Shown in pieces: positions 6,472 to 15,014 of a stretch of 36,439 nucleotides of DNA (position 1 is the stretch's first letter; every line of letters begins with the position of its first letter). The stretch comes from CAZRGV01 sp964599655. GTDB taxonomy: Bacteria; Planctomycetota; Planctomycetia; Isosphaerales; Isosphaeraceae. Made by a program: the position numbers and the translations under genes. The notes beneath the pieces were generated by a model. That model worked only from the letters and a program-made list of their open reading frames with translations, was not told the DNA's origin and made no database searches. The stretch lies in NCBI GenBank assembly GCA_964599655.1, contig CAZRGV010000057.1, forward strand, positions 1 to 36,439, read 5' to 3'.

Positions 6472-8793
6472 TTAGTTCCGGGCGCGATGGATACGATAGA
6501 CCTGTCCGCCGAGGTTGATCGTCACGGGCTCCTCGAAGGTCAGGTACTGGTTCCGCTCGGCCGACTGCGACCGAGCGAGGTCGAAGTACTGGTCGCTGAA
6601 CTGCTCGATGTCGATGGCCTTCGCCTCCAGCTCGGGGGTCACGGTCGAGTCGATCCAGCGATCCCCCTTGCGGAAGAAGGTCTTCTCGCCCACCAGTCGC
6701 ACGTTCGCGACAATCTGAGTACGGCCCTGGACATCCTGCGTGACAACGACCTGGGCGTTCGACGCCGGAAGGCCCATCAAGCCGCCCATGCCGCCGATGC
6801 CGCCCCCGGCACTTCGACCCGCTCCTGGGGCACCGGCCGGTTGTGCCAGGCCCGGGACGCGGGCCAGAATCTCGGCCTGCTTCTTCGCGCCGCGGGCGAA
6901 TGACGGAACGGCGTTATCCGCAAGCTGGTAATCACCCTTCGCGGCTCGCTGCGCGACGCCACTGGGTCCCGTGACGGCCTCGAGCTGCCGCAGCTCGGCG
7001 GCGGCGCGGTCGATGTTGGCCGCCGCGGCACTCAACTCGACCCGCTCATCGGCCAGGAAGGAGGTGTAAGGCGTCAGGATGCCGAACCGTTTGCTCAATT
7101 CGACGAGCTCATCGGTCAGCTCCTTGCTCTGGCCGTGCAGATCGATCTGGTCGATGAGGAAACCGACCCGCCGCATGGCCCAGAGCCTGGCGACGAACTC
7201 GTTGTCGCGATGCTCGCCCGGCTGGGCAAGGTCGACCTCGACGGTTAACGTCTGTCGATCGTCACCGACCTTGCCCGAGATGGTCAGATTCTTCGGGCCG
7301 GAGTCGCGGTAGCGGCCAACCCAGAGGAGCTGTCCGCCGTCGAAGAGGTCGGGGAGGTCTCGGGGATAGGTCCGGTTGATGTCGGTTCCGGCGAATTCGA
7401 CGCGAATGTCGGTCAGGACGGGGCTGGTGAGCTTGGCGTAGAACCGGGAGACGTGCGCCTCGATGTTCTCGTCGGGCTTGACGTACTCACTGGTTCCGCC
7501 GTTCCCGCCACTGAGTCGGTCGAGCAAACGGGCGTTCACGTCGAAGCCGACGCCGAAGGCGAAGAGGCGGGCATGGAGGTCGTTGGCGCGCCGGACATGG
7601 TCGGCGATGGCCATTTCGCGAGTCTCACCGGCCGTGGGCAGGCCGTCGGTGAGGAAGAGGACATAGTTGGGCCGTGACCGGTCCCGAAGCTGATCGAGGG
7701 CGACCTTCAGCGCCTCGTCGATGTTGGTGCTGCCTCCCGGATAAATGTTCTCGACGAAGCGACGGGCCTCCTCGCGAGAGTCCCTCGAAACGCGCTGAAG
7801 CTCGGGCTTGTAGGTCTCGACGCGATCGTCGTAGACGATGATGTTGAAGGTGTCTTCCTCTCGGAGGTTGTCGAGCACGAACTTGAGGGCCCCCTTGGCC
7901 TGCTCGATCTTGTTGCCCGACATCGAGCCCGAGCGGTCGAGCACGAAAAGCACGTTCTTGGGCCGAGGTTTCTCGTCGGGTTTCCGAACCTCGGGGCTGG
8001 CCAGGAGCAGGAAGTAGCCGTCCTCGCCACCGCTGGGTCGATAGCTCAGGACCGAGGCGCCGAACTTGCCCTCCGCCAGAGTGTAAATCAGGCGGAAGTC
8101 GGTGGTCGGCACGACGTGGTGATCGAGGAACTTGACCGTCGCCTGGTGATCGCCGGATCGCTTGATCTCGACGTCGTGGCTGGGCGAGTAAAGCGATTTG
8201 ATCGGTTCCTTGGTGTCGAGCCGGATGGTCAACGCCAGTCGGTCGATGGGCTTGGCGGTCAACTTCTGGGTGGCGAAGGGGTATTCGAACGTCACCAGGT
8301 CGCGATCTCGTGGGCAAATCTTGGTGTAACGCAGGGTGACCTTGCGATCTTCCTGGGCCGGGATCGGGAAGACGCTGGTCCGGATCAGCCCGCGTCCCAT
8401 GTACTCGAGCAGGGCGGGATCTTTCTTGCGACGGACGATCTCCTCGTAGATCCGTCGCGCCTCCTCCTTCGGAAGAAGCCGGCCCGGAAGCTCACGGCCA
8501 TCGACCATCAGAACGAAGTTCTGGATCGCGCCGTCCTCGGGCAAGGGAAAGAGGTACTCGGCTTCGAGTGGCGTCGAGCCCGGGTTGTGGAAGGTCTGCG
8601 AGACCTGGACCTCGGCCACCTGGTCCTTGACGCGAGCGTCGACGAGGACCTCGCGCACCTCGTACGTCCGGGCAACCGGCATTTGCGGCCGACGATCGAC
8701 GAGGAACCCCTGCGCCTGGACACGCAACCCAGGCAAACCGACAGCCATGGCAAAGGCACAGAGGCCAAGCAAGAAGCGCCGACTGGGAAGCAT
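6472..8793 (-). CDS. Exported VIT and von Willebrand A domain protein
   Basis: 773 residues from ATG 8793, supported by AAGGGAGGG eight bases upstream; ATG 8814 lacks such a site. A signal peptide covers about residues 1-28 (RRFLLGLCAFAMAVGL...VQA). A vault inter-alpha-trypsin (VIT) domain follows (about 35-165; VSQTFHNPGSTPLEAEYLFPLP). The VWA domain is at about 280-455 with a complete metal-dependent adhesion site: DRSGSMS (286-292), threonine in GGSTNIDEAL, and aspartate in LFLTDGLPT. After helical and beta segments comes a glycine-rich linker (GAGRSAGGGIGGMGGLMG) and a terminal beta-rich domain ending YRIHRARN. This resembles inter-alpha-trypsin-inhibitor heavy chains and bacterial VIT/VWA proteins. 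The function is probably extracytoplasmic protein binding. It is transcribed divergently from the Hsp70 cluster across 357 bp. Confidence 0.9.
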   Translation of the reverse strand: MLPSRRFLLGLCAFAMAVGLPGLRVQAQGFLVDRRPQMPVARTYEVREVLVDARVKDQVAEVQVSQTFHNPGSTPLEAEYLFPLPEDGAIQNFVLMVDGRELPGRLLPKEEARRIYEEIVRRKKDPALLEYMGRGLIRTSVFPIPAQEDRKVTLRYTKICPRDRDLVTFEYPFATQKLTAKPIDRLALTIRLDTKEPIKSLYSPSHDVEIKRSGDHQATVKFLDHHVVPTTDFRLIYTLAEGKFGASVLSYRPSGGEDGYFLLLASPEVRKPDEKPRPKNVLFVLDRSGSMSGNKIEQAKGALKFVLDNLREEDTFNIIVYDDRVETYKPELQRVSRDSREEARRFVENIYPGGSTNIDEALKVALDQLRDRSRPNYVLFLTDGLPTAGETREMAIADHVRRANDLHARLFAFGVGFDVNARLLDRLSGGNGGTSEYVKPDENIEAHVSRFYAKLTSPVLTDIRVEFAGTDINRTYPRDLPDLFDGGQLLWVGRYRDSGPKNLTISGKVGDDRQTLTVEVDLAQPGEHRDNEFVARLWAMRRVGFLIDQIDLHGQSKELTDELVELSKRFGILTPYTSFLADERVELSAAAANIDRAAAELRQLEAVTGPSGVAQRAAKGDYQLADNAVPSFARGAKKQAEILARVPGLAQPAGAPGAGRSAGGGIGGMGGLMGLPASNAQVVVTQDVQGRTQIVANVRLVGEKTFFRKGDRWIDSTVTPELEAKAIDIEQFSDQYFDLARSQSAERNQYLTFEEPVTINLGGQVYRIHRARN

Positions 8794-9150
8794 GGTGAAC
8801 CCTCCCTTGAACATGCGAGGAGAGGATCGGCCGACTCGGCTCTGGAGATTGGACTCACCGATGAAATTCGGAGTTCCTGGAAACGCGGCACCCCGACCGC
8901 GGGGACAGAGCGGGCCGTTCTCTGAGAAGACAACGATTGAGCGGGGAGATTGTCCGAAAACCGCGCGGGAAGTCGCTCGAAATCGGACTCATCTCGCGGA
9001 TTGGAGAGAGATTGTGACGCGCGGGCGATTGGGTTGATAGAATGGATGTGATCGCGCGTTTCGGACGAGCGGGCTTCGGTCGTCCGTCGCGGCGTTTCGA
9101 CGCTCCCCTCTCTCTCCACCTTCGCGGCCTTCTCGACGGAGATCCCGGAC
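8794..9150. other. Divergent intergenic region, VIT-VWA gene and Hsp70 gene
   Basis: 357 bases with no gene. It holds the ribosome site of the VIT-VWA gene at its left end, a candidate extended -10 promoter for the Hsp70 genes at 9035-9043, and the GGAGAT ribosome site about ten bases before GTG 9151. No CIRCE element or other heat-shock operator was seen. Confidence 0.5.
9035..9043 (+). promoter_or_regulatory. Candidate extended -10 promoter of the Hsp70 cluster
   Basis: TGATAGAAT matches the extended -10 pattern TGnTAnAAT. The best -35-like hexamer, TTGTGA at 9012-9017, is 20 bases upstream, which is long, so the call rests on the extended -10. Transcription would leave a leader of roughly 100 nt. 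Confidence 0.35.
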
Positions 9151-10821
9151 GTGAGCGACGGCTTGAAGCGGGTTTTTGGGATCGACCTGGGCACGACCTA
9201 CTCGGCGATCGCCTACGTGGACGAGCATGGCAAGCCGGTCATCGTGCCGAACCAGGAGAACGAGCGAATCACGCCGTCGGTCGTTCTCTTCGATGGTGAG
9301 AACGTGATCGTCGGCAACACGGCGAAGGAGTCGGCGAAGGTTGAACCGGACCGCGTCGTGTCGCGCGTCAAGCAGCACATGGGAGACCCGAACTTTGTCT
9401 TCGAGTACCAGGGACGCGGGTACGCGCCGGAAGAGATCAGCTCGTTCATCCTCCGCAAACTGGTGCGGGACGCCGAGGCGGCGCTCGGCGACGGAGAACC
9501 GATCACCGACGTGGTGATCACCTGCCCGGCCTACTTCGGCACCCAGGAGCGCGAGGCCACCGCGAACGCGGGCCGGCTCGCCGGTCTGAACGTGCGAGCC
9601 ATCCTCAACGAGCCGACCGCCGCCGCGATCTCCTACGGGCTGGAGCAAGGCGAGGACCAGGCCGTCCTCGTCTATGACCTCGGTGGCGGAACCTTCGATA
9701 TCACGCTGATCGAGATCCAGGACACGCTGATCCGGGTGATTTGCACCGGAGGCGACCACCGGCTCGGCGGAGCCCAGTGGGACGAGGCGATCGTTCTCTA
9801 CCTGGCCGAACAGTTCAAGGCTCAAACCGGTTGCGAGAGCGATCCGATGGACGATCCGGCGGTCCTGAACGACCTGTTCCTCGACGCCGAACGGGGCAAG
9901 AAGACCCTCACCCAGCGCGAGAAGGCGCCGTTCCGGGTCACGCATGCCGGCTACCAGGCGCGCGTCGAGCTGACTCGAGAGCGCTTCGACACCCTGACCG
10001 CGCATCTGATCGACCGCACGATCCAGCTCACTCGAGACATGCTGGCCGACGCCAAAGAAAAAGGTTACTATCATTTTGATAAGATCATTCTTGTCGGCGG
10101 CTCGACGAGGATGCCGCAGGTTCGGGAACGCCTGGTCGCGGAGTTTGGCGTCGAGCCGGTGATGTACGATCCCGATGAGGCCGTGGCGAAGGGGGCGGCG
10201 CTGTTCGGCCTCAAGGAGTCGCTCCAGACGGAGGTTGGGAAGCTCGTCGCGCCGGACGCTTCGGCCGGCCTGTCGCCGGGACGGCCGTTGTCGTTGACGG
10301 AGATGGACCCGGCCGAACTGGCCGGGGTCCTCGACCAGATTGAACGAAACACCGGCTACACCCTGACCGGCCCGGTGCGAGACCTCGTCGGCACGCGGAT
10401 CGTCAACGTGCTTTCGAAGGGGCTTGGCGTCGTCGCCCGCGACCTGGACGGCCAGATCAAGGTGGTCTACCTGCTGCCTCGCAACGGCGAAGTGCCCATG
10501 GAGGCGACCAACGACTTTGGGACCGACGTCGCGAACCAGGAGTCGGTCGAAGTGCGGATCATGGCCGGCGAGCGCGAGAGCACCGATCCGGCCGACTGCA
10601 AGGAGGTGGGAACGGCCCTGCTGAACCTGCCAGCGTCGCTTCCCGAGCGAAGCCCGATCCGGGTTCGTTTCGCCATCAGTCGGGACGGCCGCCTGAGTGT
10701 CTCGGCGACGGATCTGACCGGCGGCGGTTCGATCGACGTCGAGTTCGAAACCGAGGCCGTGATGAGCGACAAGGATCTCGCCGAGCGGTCGAAATCACTT
10801 CAAATGCTGAACGTCTCCTGA
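9151..10821 (+). CDS. Atypical Hsp70-family chaperone, lidless
   Basis: 556 residues from GTG 9151, with GGAGAT upstream. The actin-like ATPase domain is complete: phosphate-1 GIDLGTTYSAIA (10-21), VVITCPAYFGTQEREAT, NEPTAAAISYGLEQG, phosphate-2 VYDLGGGTFDITL, and the adenosine motif LVGGSTRMPQV. The usual hydrophobic linker DVLLLDV is missing. It is replaced by an insert of roughly 50 residues (about 355-410) that contains a short helical piece with PAELAGVLDQIERNTGY. A substrate-binding beta domain follows (GLGVVARD...VYLLPRNGEVPMEA...FAISRDGRLSVSATD), and the protein ends about 20 residues later with no helical lid. DnaK is about 640 residues. ATPase activity is likely; linker-driven allostery must differ from DnaK. 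It is the first gene of a five-gene run and not followed by dnaJ. Confidence 0.9.
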   Translation: MSDGLKRVFGIDLGTTYSAIAYVDEHGKPVIVPNQENERITPSVVLFDGENVIVGNTAKESAKVEPDRVVSRVKQHMGDPNFVFEYQGRGYAPEEISSFILRKLVRDAEAALGDGEPITDVVITCPAYFGTQEREATANAGRLAGLNVRAILNEPTAAAISYGLEQGEDQAVLVYDLGGGTFDITLIEIQDTLIRVICTGGDHRLGGAQWDEAIVLYLAEQFKAQTGCESDPMDDPAVLNDLFLDAERGKKTLTQREKAPFRVTHAGYQARVELTRERFDTLTAHLIDRTIQLTRDMLADAKEKGYYHFDKIILVGGSTRMPQVRERLVAEFGVEPVMYDPDEAVAKGAALFGLKESLQTEVGKLVAPDASAGLSPGRPLSLTEMDPAELAGVLDQIERNTGYTLTGPVRDLVGTRIVNVLSKGLGVVARDLDGQIKVVYLLPRNGEVPMEATNDFGTDVANQESVEVRIMAGERESTDPADCKEVGTALLNLPASLPERSPIRVRFAISRDGRLSVSATDLTGGGSIDVEFETEAVMSDKDLAERSKSLQMLNVS

Positions 10822-10869
10822 CGGCCAACGCGGCGGGCGCGAGGCGGATCCGAGCCAGGAAAGGGGATC

Positions 10870-11889
10870 ATGGACCTGTTTCTCAAGATCATGGGCGTGC
10901 TGTTCCTGGCGCTGATCGGGTTTGTGGTCGTCGTCGTGCTGGCCATCCGCGCCCGGTTCCGTCAGATGACAAAAGCCTTATCACAACTGGCCATGAGCCT
11001 GGCTCAGCCCGTTGGCCACGTCTCGCTCCGACCGATCGAGGAGCCGGGCTGGAACGACGCCTCCGCCTTGGAACGTCTGAGCCGATCGTTGGCGGGACTG
11101 GGATTCCAGGAGGTCGGAAGCTTCGAGGTCGAGGGACTGCCGGGCGTGGCCATCCGGGCCTGGGTCCACCCCGGCGAGTCGGTTTACGCGGTCGTTTACG
11201 AGCACAGGGTGTCCGGCGTCTGGTTGGATTTCTTGAGCATCTATCAGGATGGAACAATTGTTCGTTACTCGAACTCCCGACACGGGGAACTGCTCGACCA
11301 TCGGCCGGGCCAGGAAGACTGGTTTCGTCCGGGGCTGGACCCCGTCGAGCTGCACAAGGTGATGCTGGCCGAACGGCCCAATCGGCCGCTGCGCAAGGTC
11401 ACGGCCTCGACGTTCGTGGAGGATTTCGAGAACGCCCGCAACGCGGAGATTGACTGGCGAACCAGTCGAGGCGGGCCATCGCTCCGGGAGATTCAGGCCA
11501 TCGCCGAGGCATCGGGCGAGGCGTTTGACGAGGAAGTCCTCGAAGACACGCACCGGATGATGCGGTTGCAGGCCCTTGACGAGCTGGACGAGCGGCTTCG
11601 AACGAAGTTTCTGGAGCAATACCCGATCTCGGCGTTGGAATGGGAAACGCTTCGTGATCGCGTGGTCATCGTGCACGATCGGTTGACGCCCGAGGTGCTG
11701 CTCGAGAGGCTCGAGGAATGGTTCGAGGACGAGGACCAGCTCGAGGAGATCGAGGCGCAAACTCGTGGCCTCACGCCTCGCGAGGCGTTCATCCGGTTCA
11801 ACTGGAACCTGCCGGAATCGAGCCGGTTTCGCAAGCTGGGCGAGCTGAAGGAGCCGGTCGAGGCCGACGTGTATCAGGCCCCCGAGTAA
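10870..11889 (+). CDS. Membrane-anchored protein of unknown family
   Basis: 339 residues with AGGAAAGGGGATC just before ATG 10870. One N-terminal membrane segment (about 5-27; MGVLFLALIGFVVVVVLAI) is followed by RARFRQ, so the positive-inside rule places the long C-terminal part in the cytoplasm. Residues 50-175 form a compact alpha/beta region (FQEVGSFEVEGLPGVAIRAWVHPGESVYAVVYEH...DGTIVRYSNSRHGELLDHRPG). The last 150 residues are helical and acidic (DEEVLEDTHRMMRLQALDELDERL; EEWFEDEDQLEEIEAQTRGL). I do not recognise the family. It sits 48 bp after one Hsp70 gene and 27 bp before the next, so a role as a membrane dock or regulator of these Hsp70s is a reasonable inference. Confidence 0.85.
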   Translation: MDLFLKIMGVLFLALIGFVVVVVLAIRARFRQMTKALSQLAMSLAQPVGHVSLRPIEEPGWNDASALERLSRSLAGLGFQEVGSFEVEGLPGVAIRAWVHPGESVYAVVYEHRVSGVWLDFLSIYQDGTIVRYSNSRHGELLDHRPGQEDWFRPGLDPVELHKVMLAERPNRPLRKVTASTFVEDFENARNAEIDWRTSRGGPSLREIQAIAEASGEAFDEEVLEDTHRMMRLQALDELDERLRTKFLEQYPISALEWETLRDRVVIVHDRLTPEVLLERLEEWFEDEDQLEEIEAQTRGLTPREAFIRFNWNLPESSRFRKLGELKEPVEADVYQAPE

Positions 11890-11916
11890 CGCATCCCGCG
11901 ATTCCGGAGAGCCGTC

Positions 11917-13974
11917 ATGGCCGTTGTCGGTATCGACCTGGGCACGACCAATTCGCTGGTTGCCGCGCGCAACGCGTTCGGGCGGCCCGAGGTCTTGCTG
12001 AACCAGGAGGGCCGTCCGCTGACTCCCTCGGTCATCTACTTCGGCGTCGAGCCGCCGCTGGTGGGCCAGGAGGCGAAGGAATGGGCCCGACTCGGGCACG
12101 ATCAGGTTGCCAGCGTCTTCAAGCCACAGATGGGGAACCCGCAATTCCGGCTCCGATTCGGTGGGCGCGACTACACCGCCACGGAGTTGTCGGCGCTGGT
12201 TCTGCAGCGGCTCAAGAACGACGCGGAGGATCGGCTCGAACAACCCGTGACCCGAGCGGTCATTACGGTTCCGGCCTACTTCGCCGACGCCCAGCGGCGG
12301 GCGACGATCGAGGCGGCCCGGCTCGCCGGCCTGGAGGTCCTGGGGCTGCTCAACGAGCCGACGGCCGCGGCGCTGGCGTACGGCGCGCAGACCTCGGGCA
12401 AAACCGAAACATTGCTGATCTATGATCTCGGCGGCGGCACGTTCGACGTCACCGTGGCGCGGGTCACTCCGGACGAAATCACCGTGCTGGCCACGGCCGG
12501 AGACCACGACCTGGGCGGCAAGAACTGGGATGATCGGATCGCCACCGAGCTTGCCGGACGCTTCCAGGCGGAAACGGGTATCGACCCGCTCGACGAGCCG
12601 TTGGCCCTGAACGAGCTGCTCGTCCGGAGCGAACAGGCCAAGTGGACCCTCTCCGAGCGGTCCACGGCGCGCGTCGCGCTTCAGATCGGGTCGAGGCGTC
12701 GAAGCTTCGAACTGACCCGGGCCGAGTTCGAGACGATCAGCGGCTCGTTGTTGGATCGAACGCGCCGCCTCTCCGAGGAGGCCATGGAGGAAGCGGGCGT
12801 CCGCTGGCCCGACCTGACGGGCGTGCTGCTCGTCGGCGGTTCCACCCGGATGCCCATGGTGCGCGAGTACGTGACCCGGTTGGCCGGACAGCCGCCGAGG
12901 GCCGGTGTCAACGTGGATGAGGTTGTGGCACTCGGCGCCGCGATCCAGGCATCCCGGCAGTCCGGCGAATCGATCGGAAACGCCGTCGTTCGGTTCACGA
13001 TCGGCGGCGGCCCCCTCGTCAGGGACGTGATGTCGCACAGCCTGGGCGTGGTGGCCGTCAGCGACGACGGATCGCGCTACGTGAACGACATCCTCATTCG
13101 CCGGAACGTTCCCATTCCCGCGGAAAACATGAGGGCGTATCTCCATGCGTGTCACGGCGGCCGGAACACAACGCTGGACGTCTATCTGACCCAGGGGGAG
13201 AGTTCCCAGCCTCGAGACTGCACGGTTCTGGGCAAGTACGTGTTTTCAGGGATTCAACCGACGATGGACGAGGTGATGGTCGACGTCGGCCTGTCGTACG
13301 ACGCGAACGGCATGGTTCAGGTCCGGGCCATCCAGCGCGACACGGGGCGCCCGCTCTCCATGAAGGTGGAACCGGTCCCCGAGGACCTTTCCTGGTTGAG
13401 TCGTCCCCCCGAGCGCCTGATTCAACGAGGCGGGGGGGAGCCCGTTCGCATCTTCCTCTTGATCGACGTGTCTTCCAGCATGAAAGGAGCCCCGCTGCTT
13501 GAGGCCAAGGCCGCGGCGAAGGCGTTCCTGCAGCGCTGCGACTTCGAGACGGCGGAGGTCGGACTGATCGCGTTCGCCAGCCATGTGCACGTTCTGTCGG
13601 AGACCACGCGCGACTGGAAACGCCTCCAGACGGCCGTGGACCGACTTCAGGCCGAGGGAACGACCAACCTCAGCGATGCCTTGTTGCTGGTCCGTCAACG
13701 CCTCGACGCGAGGGACCGGACCCGTTACGTGGTGCTCTTGACGGACGGATTTCCCGACGCGCCTGAGAACGCGGCCTGGGAAGCGGCCCTGACCCGCGAA
13801 GAGGGGATCCAGATTGTGGCCATCGGCACCGGTGACGCCGACCGTTCGTACTTGCGACGCCTGTCGAGCACCGAGGAAGGGGCGATCTTCGCCCGACACG
13901 GCGAGGTTGTGAAGACCTTCGGGCACATTGCGAGAGTGATCTCCGAGGGAGGCCGCTCGTTGCGGCTGCTATGA
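11917..13974 (+). CDS. Hsp70-VWA fusion protein
   Basis: 685 residues from ATG 11917, with CGGAGAG upstream. Residues 1-350 are a complete Hsp70 ATPase domain: VVGIDLGTTNSLVAAR, AVITVPAYFADAQRRAT, NEPTAAALAYG, IYDLGGGTFDVTV, LVGGSTRMPMV. The linker region (RDVMSHSLGVVAV) leads to a substrate-binding beta domain (about 365-490; ILIRRNVPIPAENMRAY...VQVRAIQRDTGRPLSM). Where DnaK has its helical lid, this protein has a VWA domain (about 510-685) with an intact metal site: D517, S519 and S521 (DVSSSMKG), T582 or T583 (GTTNLSD), and D610 (LLTDGFPD). VWA domains bind partner proteins through a metal ion. The domain could replace the lid in gripping clients, or recruit a partner. The stop overlaps the next start (ATGA). 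No signal peptide, so the protein is cytoplasmic. Confidence 0.93.
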   Translation: MAVVGIDLGTTNSLVAARNAFGRPEVLLNQEGRPLTPSVIYFGVEPPLVGQEAKEWARLGHDQVASVFKPQMGNPQFRLRFGGRDYTATELSALVLQRLKNDAEDRLEQPVTRAVITVPAYFADAQRRATIEAARLAGLEVLGLLNEPTAAALAYGAQTSGKTETLLIYDLGGGTFDVTVARVTPDEITVLATAGDHDLGGKNWDDRIATELAGRFQAETGIDPLDEPLALNELLVRSEQAKWTLSERSTARVALQIGSRRRSFELTRAEFETISGSLLDRTRRLSEEAMEEAGVRWPDLTGVLLVGGSTRMPMVREYVTRLAGQPPRAGVNVDEVVALGAAIQASRQSGESIGNAVVRFTIGGGPLVRDVMSHSLGVVAVSDDGSRYVNDILIRRNVPIPAENMRAYLHACHGGRNTTLDVYLTQGESSQPRDCTVLGKYVFSGIQPTMDEVMVDVGLSYDANGMVQVRAIQRDTGRPLSMKVEPVPEDLSWLSRPPERLIQRGGGEPVRIFLLIDVSSSMKGAPLLEAKAAAKAFLQRCDFETAEVGLIAFASHVHVLSETTRDWKRLQTAVDRLQAEGTTNLSDALLLVRQRLDARDRTRYVVLLTDGFPDAPENAAWEAALTREEGIQIVAIGTGDADRSYLRRLSSTEEGAIFARHGEVVKTFGHIARVISEGGRSLRLL

Positions 13975-14912
13975 CAGGAATCATCCGTAAAACAGGTGAT
14001 GTGTTGAAACCGCCTCCGATCCGTTATCCCCTGCCGACGCTGGTGGCGTTGATTCTGCTCGGCCTGATCGTCTGGAAAGGGGCTTCCTGGGCCAGGCCGA
14101 TCTGGTCGGCCCTGGCGGCAAGGGCGAAACGGTCGTTCGAAGGCCCGCCGATCCCGCATTCCGACACGCCGAAGGTCCTCGCTGGTCCGATCGTGCAACG
14201 CGTTCTCCTGCTCCGCGAGGACACCCCCGCGTCCGACCGGCCTGGTGGTCCGAAGACGACCACGATCCACGCTCGAATGTTCGCCGACGTCTACGATGTC
14301 TGGCCATTCGAAGGGGAACCGGCGCATTATCGGATCGGCAACCGCCAGCCGATCGGCTGGGTCGCGTCCTCGGACGTGCTGCCCTGGAACACGCGACTGG
14401 TCGTCCGAGCGCCCGAGGGCAAACTCGCCCTGTCCGATTCGGCGGAGTCCGCCTCGGAGGTCGTCGTCGTGGGCCAAACACCGTTGCCGGTGCTCGACTG
14501 GAACGAACGGGCGGTGCGGGTCGCGGTCTGGTCGCCCGGTCGGGACTGGTCGGAGGTGTCGAAGACGGGTTGGGTGCGACGGGAACAACTGCCGAGTGAT
14601 GCCTGGGGGGTGTTCCTGAATCGGGACGAGCTGCTCCTTCTGTTGCAGCGTTTGCTCTCGACGGAGCGCGAGGACGAACGCCTCGCGTTGCGAATCCTCG
14701 CGATCACGGGGCGACTGGCGGAACGGAGAAGTTGGCCGGCGACCGCGTTGAACGCCGCTCGGGAGGCCTTGCCTGCGCCGTTTCGAGCGACGAACGCCCG
14801 GCCAACGTCCGAGGTGTCGGAGGCGCTTGCGAGGATCAACGAACAGTGGTCGGCGGAGGCCTCCTGGGGCGGCCTGACGTTTCAGACCCTTCCGGTTGAT
14901 CGGCTGCCCTGA
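13971..14912 (+). CDS. Membrane-anchored protein with SH3-like repeats
   Basis: 313 residues; ATG 13971 overlaps the Hsp70-VWA stop by four bases. One membrane segment (about 20-38; YPLPTLVALILLGLIVW) follows a basic N-terminus. Two SH3-like units seem present, the first at about 100-150 (MFADVYDVWPFEGEPAHYRIG...IGWVASSDVLPWNTRLVV) and the second at about 165-215 (VLDWNERAVRVAVWSPG...TGWVRREQLPSDAWG). Both keep the GWV turn typical of bacterial SH3 domains. The C-terminal 100 residues are helical (RDELLLLLQRLLSTEREDERLALRILAIT). The family is unknown. The overlap means co-translation with the Hsp70-VWA protein, so a physical complex at the membrane is likely but not shown. Confidence 0.83.
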   Translation: MTGIIRKTGDVLKPPPIRYPLPTLVALILLGLIVWKGASWARPIWSALAARAKRSFEGPPIPHSDTPKVLAGPIVQRVLLLREDTPASDRPGGPKTTTIHARMFADVYDVWPFEGEPAHYRIGNRQPIGWVASSDVLPWNTRLVVRAPEGKLALSDSAESASEVVVVGQTPLPVLDWNERAVRVAVWSPGRDWSEVSKTGWVRREQLPSDAWGVFLNRDELLLLLQRLLSTEREDERLALRILAITGRLAERRSWPATALNAAREALPAPFRATNARPTSEVSEALARINEQWSAEASWGGLTFQTLPVDRLP

Positions 14913-14943
14913 GCGGGAGTTCTCGCCGAGGCGTGAGGCTCGC

Positions 14944-14974
14944 TTGACGGGTCGTCACATTGGTCCCTTACAAT
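14944..14974 (+). promoter_or_regulatory. Candidate sigma-70 promoter for the TPR gene
   Basis: TTGACG (14944-14949) and TACAAT (14969-14974) are separated by 19 bases. The -10 box overlaps the first in-frame ATG (14973), so translation should begin further down, at ATG 15015. Confidence 0.45.
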
Positions 14975-15014
14975 GTCGAGGGTCGTTCCGCACCTCTCGA
15001 GAAGGCTCAACGTG

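Noticed and set aside
8794..9150. Search for a CIRCE or other heat-shock operator before the Hsp70 gene
   Set aside because: No TTAGCACTC-N9-GAGTGCTAA-like repeat was found, so heat-shock control cannot be claimed.
8989..10074. 361-codon minus-strand frame over the first Hsp70
   Set aside because: Antisense to a gene with complete Hsp70 ATPase motifs; no domain found.
10981..13155. 724-codon open frame on the minus strand
   Set aside because: It is antisense to the Hsp70-VWA fusion and the membrane-protein gene, both supported by motifs. It is arginine-rich with no domain and is a GC-codon shadow.
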